Of a DNA stretch of 28,520 bases, positions 22,978 through 28,520 are shown piece by piece. The stretch comes from a virus. A model generated the notes under the pieces. The model saw only the letters and a list, made by a program, of their open reading frames with translations. It ran no database searches and had not been told where the DNA came from. The stretch is from positions 1 through 28,520 of IMG/VR virus record IMGVR_UViG_3300028569_000132. One strand, given 5' to 3'. The position numbers and the translations under genes are program-made. Positions within the stretch are counted from its first letter, which is position 1, and each line of letters begins with the position of its first letter.

Positions 22978-23445
22978 ATGGCACTTTTCATTGCTGACCG
23001 CGTAAAGGAAACAACGACCACTACTGGTACGGGCACGATTACGCTTGCCGGTGCCTCTACGGGGTTTCAGTCCTTTGCTGCTGTTGGTAATGGCAACACC
23101 ACCTTCTACACCATTGCTGCACAAAGCGGCTCTGAGTGGGAGGTGGGCATGGGCACCTATACGGCGTCGGGAACTACTCTCTCTCGGGACACGATTCTTG
23201 CTTCAAGCAACTCCGGGTCGGCGGTTAACTTCAGTGCTGGCACCAAGGATGTGTTTGTCACGTACCCCGCGAGTTACGCCTTGTTCGGTGCGGGTGGTCA
23301 GGCGATTATCACCAACAACACGGTAATCAACACAAGCACACCGATTCAGCCGGGGTTCAACGCGCAGAGCATCGGACCCATTACAATCTCCAGCAGCAAG
23401 TTTGTCTCGGTGCCTACTGGTCAGTCTTGGCTGGTATTCAGTTAA
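22978..23445 (+). CDS. virion / tail-associated protein
   Basis: 155 residues, ATG after TTAAGGTGACGT. LFIADRVKETTTTTGTGTIT, LAGASTGFQSFAAVGNGNTT, FYTIAAQSGSEWEVGMGTYT, LSRDTILASSNSGSAVNFSA and GTKDVFVTYPA. The 'DRVKETTTTTGTGTITLAGAxTGFQSF ... EWEVGxGTYTxSGTTLxRxTxLxSSNSGSAVxFSAGTKDVF' pattern is a well-known phage virion module, often annotated with tail fibres. The last 45 residues form a separate beta segment. Role in adsorption or fibre attachment is inferred. Confidence 0.78.
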   Translation: MALFIADRVKETTTTTGTGTITLAGASTGFQSFAAVGNGNTTFYTIAAQSGSEWEVGMGTYTASGTTLSRDTILASSNSGSAVNFSAGTKDVFVTYPASYALFGAGGQAIITNNTVINTSTPIQPGFNAQSIGPITISSSKFVSVPTGQSWLVFS

Positions 23446-23457
23446 AAAGGAATCACC

Positions 23458-23673
23458 ATGAGCAATTTCAAGATTCAGGGAAATGCTAGCGGTACCGGGA
23501 CCACGACTTTCCAGACCGCTAATACTTCTTCTAACACGACTTTCACCCTGCCGGGTACGGACGGTACTAGCGGTCAGGCCCTCGTTACTGATGGTTCTGG
23601 CAACTTGTCCTTTGGGTCGGCTGGGATTTCTACCGGCAAAGCCATCGCTATGGCGATGATTTTCGGATTCTAA
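23458..23673 (+). CDS. small fibre-type protein
   Basis: 71 residues, ATG after AAAAAGGAATCACC. MSNFKIQGNASGTGTTTFQT, ANTSSNTTFTLPGTDGTSGQ, LVTDGSGNLSFGSAGISTGK, AIAMAMIFGF. The 'GTxTFxxPxTxSxxTFTLPxxDGTxGQxLxTDGSGxLSF' pattern is a trimeric fibre or chaperone-like repeat in many phage fibre proteins, here as an independent short gene with a hydrophobic end. It could be a fibre tip or trimerisation module. Confidence 0.68.
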   Translation: MSNFKIQGNASGTGTTTFQTANTSSNTTFTLPGTDGTSGQALVTDGSGNLSFGSAGISTGKAIAMAMIFGF

Positions 23674-23683
23674 GGGGCAACAA

Positions 23684-24061
23684 ATGGCAAACCCAAATAT
23701 CGTAAACGTTGCCGCCATCTACGGTAACTCTTCGCAAGTCGCATTATCATCAACTAGCGCCACAAGCCTTGTAAGTAATGCGGCGTCTAGCGGCAAGGTG
23801 TTCAAGATTAACAGCATCGTCGTTGCTAACGTGGATGGCTCGTCTGCTGCTGATATCACTATCAACATCTACAGCCAAGCCGCTCTTGCTGGTACTGCGT
23901 ACGCAATTGCTTCGACCATCTCTGTTCCGGCAGACGCCTCTTTGATTGTCACGGACAAGACCACATCGTTCTACTTGCTTGAAAACCAGTCCATCGGTGC
24001 GGTTGCCGGTGCGGCTAACGACCTCGTAGTTACTGCAAGTTGGGAAGAACTTAACAGTTAA
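23684..24061 (+). CDS. beta-rich virion protein
   Basis: 125 residues, ATG after AAGGGGCAACAA. ANPNIVNVAAIYGNSSQVAL, SSTSATSLVSNAASSGKVFK, INSIVVANVDGSSAADITIN, IYSQAALAGTAYAIASTISV, PADASLIVTDKTTSFYLLEN and QSIGAVAGAANDLVVTASWE. The strand/turn layout and the C-terminal LVVTASWEE pattern are typical of phage structural proteins encoded next to fibre genes, probably with a beta-sandwich fold. No specific function is assigned. Confidence 0.7.
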   Translation: MANPNIVNVAAIYGNSSQVALSSTSATSLVSNAASSGKVFKINSIVVANVDGSSAADITINIYSQAALAGTAYAIASTISVPADASLIVTDKTTSFYLLENQSIGAVAGAANDLVVTASWEELNS

Positions 24062-24070
24062 GGCAACGCC

Positions 24071-26230
24071 ATGTCGATGCGCTACAAGGGCGGAGTTCTC
24101 TCCGCCACACCTCCGACTGTAACTATCTCCTCGGCTCCCGGCTTGTGGACAATGCAGGACCAGATGCGTTACCAAGCTGCTGGTACGTGGCCCCCTGCTA
24201 TCCTCCCTGACCCGTATTTTGGAAACGTGGTTGCCTTGATGCACTTCGACGGCACCAACGGCGCTCAGAACAACACGTTCCTAGATTCATCGACTAACGC
24301 CTTCAGCATCACCCGTAACGGCAATACCACTCAAGGGGCGTTCAGTCCGTTCAGCCGTGCGGATGGGGGGTGGAGTAACTATTTTGATGGGAGTGGCGAC
24401 TACTTATCGGTGGGGGCTACCAATACCCTAAACGTAGGCGCTGGTAATTTCACCATAGAAGGTTGGTTTTACATGACCTCGGCTCCCGGCGCATACGTAA
24501 CCCTAATGTCATACACCCAAGCCTCGCAAACTACGGGTATGCGCTTTGGTGACGGTGGATTTGGTACCAAACTTCAAGTTGGGCTTCATTTAGATAGCAT
24601 TGGGAATGTATATAGCACTGCATATACGCAGAGTTCTTTTAGTAATCAATGGCACCACGTTGCCATGACCAGACAATCTGGGGTGGTTCGCTTTTTTGTG
24701 GACGGACAGCAACAAAACTTAGGGACTGGAGTCAACCCCTCAATCTACCCGTTGACAGATTTTACGGACACCCGGTCACTAGGCACAAGTTCTACTTGTG
24801 AGATTGCTGGTACCGCTTTTCAGGGATATGTGAGCGGAGTTCGTTTTATTAAGGACACCGCACTGTACACATCGTCTTTTACCCCGCCCACCACTCCACT
24901 TACAGCCATCGCTAACACGTCTCTCCTGACGTGTCAGTCCAACCGCTTCAAGGACAACAGCACAACCGCTTCTACTATTACTCCTGTGGGCAACACATCC
25001 GTCCAAGTCTTCAGTCCGTTCAATCCCACGACTGCCTACTCTGCTGCATCTAACGGCGGCTCGGGGTACTTTGATGGTAACGGTGATTACCTCGCCGTGC
25101 CTGACAACGCGGCGTTTGATATGGGCACGGGGAACGTAACTATTGAGGCGTGGATATACGTAACAAACATTCCGTCTGCTACCGCACAGGGCATTTTTGG
25201 CAACCTTAACAGTGGGTACGAGTTCTACATGTATCCGTACGGTGCCGCTGGAACAATATCAATTGGTGTTCAGACCTTTGAGGGTGGGTATCAACAAATC
25301 TATACAATCACCAACAATGTGCGCCTTAATGAGTGGGCCCATGTTGCTTTTACGCGAGCGTCAGGAACTAACAGATTCTTTGTTAACGGTGCACTTTGCA
25401 GCACTACTGGAACCCTGACTAATCCGCTAAATGCCGGTGGAACACAAGAGATTGGAAGACGTGCCTATACCTCGACTGATTTCTTCTTTGGGTACATGTC
25501 TAGCCTTCGCGTCGTCAAAGGCACCGCCGTCTACACAGCGGCATTTACCCCGCCTACGGCCCCACTCACTGCTATCTCCGGCACCAGTCTGCTCTGCAAC
25601 TTCACCAACGCTGGGGCATTTGATAATGCGGCCATTGAAGATTACGAGACAGTAGGCAGTTCGCAACTTTCTACTACCCAGTTCAAGTTTGGTACTTCTT
25701 CGCTGATTCTTAACGGCACCGGAACTAATGCTCAGAACACTCTGCGTGGAGCCACCACGTCGGACAATTTTAGGTTAGGTACTGGCCCATTTACCGTCGA
25801 AGGGTTTTTACGGCTTAATTCCTCATCAGTTAGTTATCCGTACATATGGAGCCTATACAACCCCGGAACTAATGTAAGCGTACTTACAATGTTCTTTGGG
25901 GATGCAGGATTTTTGCACAATCTGCTTATTTACCACAATAACAATCTAATCAATGTTAATAATGGGGCTTCAAGACAAAGCGCCTTCTTAAATACATGGA
26001 AGCATTTTGCTTTTGTTAGAGATAGTTCTTCTACATTTACGGTGTACGTAGATGGAGTATCTGTTTACTCGGCAAACCTTAGTACAGACCTTGGCTCTTC
26101 TAAACTCCACTTTGGTAATATTGGAGACGGCTCTACCTACGGCTATCTAGACGAGTTTCGTATCACCAAGGGCGTTGCCCGCTATACCGCCAACTTCGCG
26201 CCGCCCACCGATGCATTCCCGAATCTGTAA
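24071..26230 (+). CDS. LamG/concanavalin-like fibre protein 1
   Basis: 719 residues. Residues 1-50 form an N-terminal anchor (MSMRYKGGVLSATPPTVTIS, then GLWTMQDQMRYQAAGTWPP). Three lectin-type (LamG-3/concanavalin) domains follow: about 53-290, 300-505 and 515-719. Each has YFDGSGDYL(S/A)V or its equivalent, FT(I/V)E(G/A)W, WxHVA(M/F)TR and FVDG/FVNG, and ends G(Y)xSxxRxxKGTAxYTAxFTPPTxPLTAI. The final strands include YLDEFRITKGVARYTANFAP. Such domains bind glycans, so this is a likely receptor-recognition fibre. It is a tandem paralogue of the next gene. Confidence 0.85.
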   Translation: MSMRYKGGVLSATPPTVTISSAPGLWTMQDQMRYQAAGTWPPAILPDPYFGNVVALMHFDGTNGAQNNTFLDSSTNAFSITRNGNTTQGAFSPFSRADGGWSNYFDGSGDYLSVGATNTLNVGAGNFTIEGWFYMTSAPGAYVTLMSYTQASQTTGMRFGDGGFGTKLQVGLHLDSIGNVYSTAYTQSSFSNQWHHVAMTRQSGVVRFFVDGQQQNLGTGVNPSIYPLTDFTDTRSLGTSSTCEIAGTAFQGYVSGVRFIKDTALYTSSFTPPTTPLTAIANTSLLTCQSNRFKDNSTTASTITPVGNTSVQVFSPFNPTTAYSAASNGGSGYFDGNGDYLAVPDNAAFDMGTGNVTIEAWIYVTNIPSATAQGIFGNLNSGYEFYMYPYGAAGTISIGVQTFEGGYQQIYTITNNVRLNEWAHVAFTRASGTNRFFVNGALCSTTGTLTNPLNAGGTQEIGRRAYTSTDFFFGYMSSLRVVKGTAVYTAAFTPPTAPLTAISGTSLLCNFTNAGAFDNAAIEDYETVGSSQLSTTQFKFGTSSLILNGTGTNAQNTLRGATTSDNFRLGTGPFTVEGFLRLNSSSVSYPYIWSLYNPGTNVSVLTMFFGDAGFLHNLLIYHNNNLINVNNGASRQSAFLNTWKHFAFVRDSSSTFTVYVDGVSVYSANLSTDLGSSKLHFGNIGDGSTYGYLDEFRITKGVARYTANFAPPTDAFPNL

Positions 26231-26239
26231 GGAACATAA

Positions 26240-28285
26240 ATGAGCCTTCGTTACCCCGGTGGCCTTATCACAAAGAACCCCGTAGTCCCCAGCACTTCGT
26301 CGGCTGCGGGTATCTGGACTCTTGAGCAAGCACTTGAGTACATCAAGGCAGGCACGTGGCCGAGTACTGGCGACCCGTATTTTGAGTACGTCACGATGCT
26401 CCTTCACGGGGACGGCACCAACGGCGCTCAGAACAACACGTTCCTCGACTCGTCTACTAACGCCTTCAGCATCACCCGTAACGGGAATACCACTCAAGGT
26501 ACGTTTAGCCCGTATGGGAGCAATTGGAGTAATTACTTTGATGGGAGTGGGGATTTCCTATCGACAAGTGTATCGCCCGCCACCCTTTCTGGGGATTTTA
26601 CGGTTGAGGGTTGGATTTATCTTGATAACCTTTCGGCAACTAGATTATTTGTTTGTCTTGGAGATAGCTTAAATGCAACTGGTGTCGCATTTTATGTGAC
26701 AACAGGAGGCCGCTTAACCGTATATGGAAATAATGCAGCAATCCTTACAGGCACTACGCAAAGCGTGCCTACAAATTCATGGGTTCATGTTGCTTTCGTT
26801 CGGTCCAGCGGAACAATTAAGGTTTATTTGAACGGCACGGCAGATTCGACAACTGCTTCTAACGCAACTTCATTTACTGGAAATTGCAGAGTTGGAGCTG
26901 AACTATATAACGGTGGATTAGGCTCTGTTATTCAGGGTTATATATCCAGTTGCAGAATAGTAGCTGGCACCGCCGTCTACACCTCCAATTTCACTCCACC
27001 TCCCACCCCCCTCACCGCAATCGCCAACACATCCCTGCTGACCTGTCAGAGCAACCGCTTCATCGACAACTCAGCCAACGCCCTTGCCATCACGGTTAAT
27101 GGCAACACCAGCGTACAACGCTTCAGCCCGTTCTCACCGACTGCTGCCTACTCTGCTGCCACTATTGGCGGTAGTGGGTATTTTGATGGGAGTGGGGACT
27201 ACTTAACACTCGGAGGCCAAACCGAACTTACATTTGGTACAGGGGACTTTACTGTCGAAGTGTGGGTTTACAGGATGGGGGAGATAGGGTTTGCTTATGA
27301 CAACAGACCGAACGGCACTAATGGGGCGTATTTAACGTTATTTGCTGCTGCATCAGTGATTATTTACTATAACACTACAGAAGTATTAAATGCGGGTTCA
27401 ATACCATTAAATGCTTGGACGCATGTTGCTGTGTCTAGGTCTGGAACTAGTCTTAGGGCGTTTGTAAATGGTTTGCAGGTAGGCAGCACGGTTACTAATA
27501 GTGTAGATTTTTTAAGTGGCGGCGCAGGTCGCCCAATTATTAACGCCAACGGCTTCAATACCAGTGTTAGTAATGGTGTTGGGTATATTAGCGGGCTGCG
27601 CGTTCTTAAGGGAACCGCTTTGTATACGGCTAACTTTACGCCACCCACATCACCTCTTACCGCAATAGCAAATACCAGCCTGCTCTGTAATTTCACCAAC
27701 GGCGGCATCTTCGACAACGCCGCCATGAACGACCTAGAGACTGTTGGTAACGCGCAAATCTCTACCGCTCAGAGCAAGTTTGGTGGCGGGTCAATGCTGT
27801 TTGATGGGAGCGGGGATAGGTTACAAGGGCGTTCCACTCCAGAAGTTACTTTTGGCACTGGTGCTTTTACTGTTGAAGGATGGCTGTACTTAAACTCTGT
27901 AGCATCAATTCAGATTATATTTGACCAGCGCCCCGCGAGTAGCAACGGGGCATACCCAATGTTGTACATGAACGGCGCCGCTATGACTTGGTATGTAAGT
28001 TCTGCGGAGAGGATAGCTAGTAGCAGTCTAACTACAGGTACTTGGTATCACTTTGCTGTTAGTAGGTCAGGCGCTTCTACCAAAATGTTTATCAATGGTA
28101 CACAGTCCGGCTCTACTTACACGGATAGCATTACTTATTTAGCATCAAGTTTATACATAGGGGCTTCTGCATTTGATGGTGGAGGGGTTTTAAACGGCTA
28201 CCTAGATGAGTTTCGTATCACCAAGGGCGTTGCCCGCTACACCGCCAACTTCACGCCGCCCACCGATGCATTCCCTGACAAGTAA
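26240..28285 (+). CDS. LamG/concanavalin-like fibre protein 2
   Basis: 681 residues, ATG after AAGGAACATAA. Same layout as the preceding gene: N-terminal anchor (MSLRYPGGLITKNPVVPSTS, GIWTLEQALEYIKAGTWPS), then three LamG-type domains (about 48-275, 280-475, 485-681), each with YFDGSGD(F/Y)L, FTVE(G/V)W, WxHVAF and a terminal TAxYTxNFTPPxxPLTAI linker. It ends YLDEFRITKGVARYTANFTP. Linker and terminal segments are nearly identical in DNA to gene 1, while domain interiors differ strongly and are more AT-rich. This suggests duplication with exchange of binding domains. Confidence 0.85.
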   Translation: MSLRYPGGLITKNPVVPSTSSAAGIWTLEQALEYIKAGTWPSTGDPYFEYVTMLLHGDGTNGAQNNTFLDSSTNAFSITRNGNTTQGTFSPYGSNWSNYFDGSGDFLSTSVSPATLSGDFTVEGWIYLDNLSATRLFVCLGDSLNATGVAFYVTTGGRLTVYGNNAAILTGTTQSVPTNSWVHVAFVRSSGTIKVYLNGTADSTTASNATSFTGNCRVGAELYNGGLGSVIQGYISSCRIVAGTAVYTSNFTPPPTPLTAIANTSLLTCQSNRFIDNSANALAITVNGNTSVQRFSPFSPTAAYSAATIGGSGYFDGSGDYLTLGGQTELTFGTGDFTVEVWVYRMGEIGFAYDNRPNGTNGAYLTLFAAASVIIYYNTTEVLNAGSIPLNAWTHVAVSRSGTSLRAFVNGLQVGSTVTNSVDFLSGGAGRPIINANGFNTSVSNGVGYISGLRVLKGTALYTANFTPPTSPLTAIANTSLLCNFTNGGIFDNAAMNDLETVGNAQISTAQSKFGGGSMLFDGSGDRLQGRSTPEVTFGTGAFTVEGWLYLNSVASIQIIFDQRPASSNGAYPMLYMNGAAMTWYVSSAERIASSSLTTGTWYHFAVSRSGASTKMFINGTQSGSTYTDSITYLASSLYIGASAFDGGGVLNGYLDEFRITKGVARYTANFTPPTDAFPDK

Positions 28286-28293
28286 GGATTAGC

Positions 28294-28520
28294 CATGCTC
28301 TATTCCAAAAACGGTTCGATTCCAAAGCCCGAGACTGACGGCACCGAAGGGTGGATTGAAGTCGGGGACCCTCCGAGTATCCAAGAAGGCGTCGGCCTTG
28401 AAGTAGTATGGTGGTACCCACCGGGCTGGATTGTGCGTACGCACCAACCGCCGGACACAGAAACAACTGTTTGGAAGTGGTCCCAAACGGAAGTAAAATG
28501 GGTCGAATACCCCCGCACCC
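28294..28520 (+). CDS. conserved phage protein downstream of the fibres (3' partial)
   Basis: At least 75 residues, running off the right edge; ATG after AAGGATTAGCC. MLYSKNGSIPKPETDGTEGW, IEVGDPPSIQEGVGLEVVWW, YPPGWIVRTHQPPDTETTVW and KWSQTEVKWVEYPRT. The Trp/Pro-rich 'LYSKNGSIPKPxTDGTEGWIEV ... PEGKEVVWWxPPGWxxR ... WSQxxxxW' pattern is common in phages after fibre genes, where it is probably a small virion accessory or chaperone. Function is not established. Confidence 0.7.

Noticed and set aside
22126-23718. Long - strand reading frames (22126-22659, 22487-22984, 23203-23718)
   Set aside because: All are antisense to continuous + strand virion genes with ribosome binding sites; no supporting signals.

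Overview
The window is a 28.5 kb stretch of a tailed bacteriophage (Caudoviricetes) genome, lytic in appearance. All recognisable genes but one are on the + strand and packed with gaps of a few bases or with ATGA/TGATG overlaps. It encodes small and large terminase subunits, a long portal, a scaffold-like protein, a Mu-gpT-type major capsid protein, an SU10-type adaptor and a series of virion/fibre proteins. There is no tape measure, sheath or long tail-tube gene in view, which favours a short-tailed (podovirus-like) virion. No integrase, repressor, tRNA or CRISPR array was seen. The host cannot be read from the sequence. A phage GroES-like co-chaperonin implies a bacterial GroEL partner, and many gene types resemble those of aquatic and environmental phages.

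Layout. (1) 1-2159: small basic, coiled-coil and unknown genes, ending in a UUCG-capped terminator. Between two of them (1093-1148) lies a complete type I hammerhead ribozyme. (2) 2160-2624: a non-coding block full of palindromes, hairpins, iteron-like repeats and a 20-bp inverted repeat pair directly upstream of terS, a candidate packaging or replication site. (3) 2625-3660: terS overlapping a VRR-NUC/PD-(D/E)XK nuclease gene. (4) 3661-6925: small accessory genes (a permuted-looking DUF7227 protein, a 22-residue membrane peptide, a DUF6876 protein, a repeat protein and others). Most are preceded by their own promoter-like sequence, a hairpin predicted at the very 5' end of the transcript, and a TAGAA-N-GGAGAA ribosome binding site. 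(5) 6926-7239: a cluster of four hairpins, then a G-rich hairpin. (6) 7240-17358: terL, an 832-residue lytic-transglycosylase virion protein, portal, co-chaperonin, scaffold, decoration-like protein and major capsid protein. (7) 17334-17720: an HNH endonuclease on the - strand, facing the capsid gene across a shared terminator. (8) 17855-28520: head/appendage proteins, DUF6321 and DUF5872-like basic proteins, a holin candidate, lysine/glycine-rich (KGG) proteins, connector/adaptor proteins and two tandem giant LamG-type fibre proteins.

How the parts fit. TerS and TerL package DNA through the portal into a head built on the scaffold and capsid protein, possibly aided by the phage GroES. The transglycosylase virion protein probably opens the cell wall during DNA entry. 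Adaptor proteins close the head, and the LamG proteins are probable receptor or glycan binders. The region between terS and terL looks like a separately transcribed early/accessory module.

The strongest unusual signals are the hammerhead ribozyme, the repeated promoter plus 5'-hairpin expression cassette, the structured block before terS, the domain-order swap in the DUF7227-like protein, and several short genes that automated calling easily misses.
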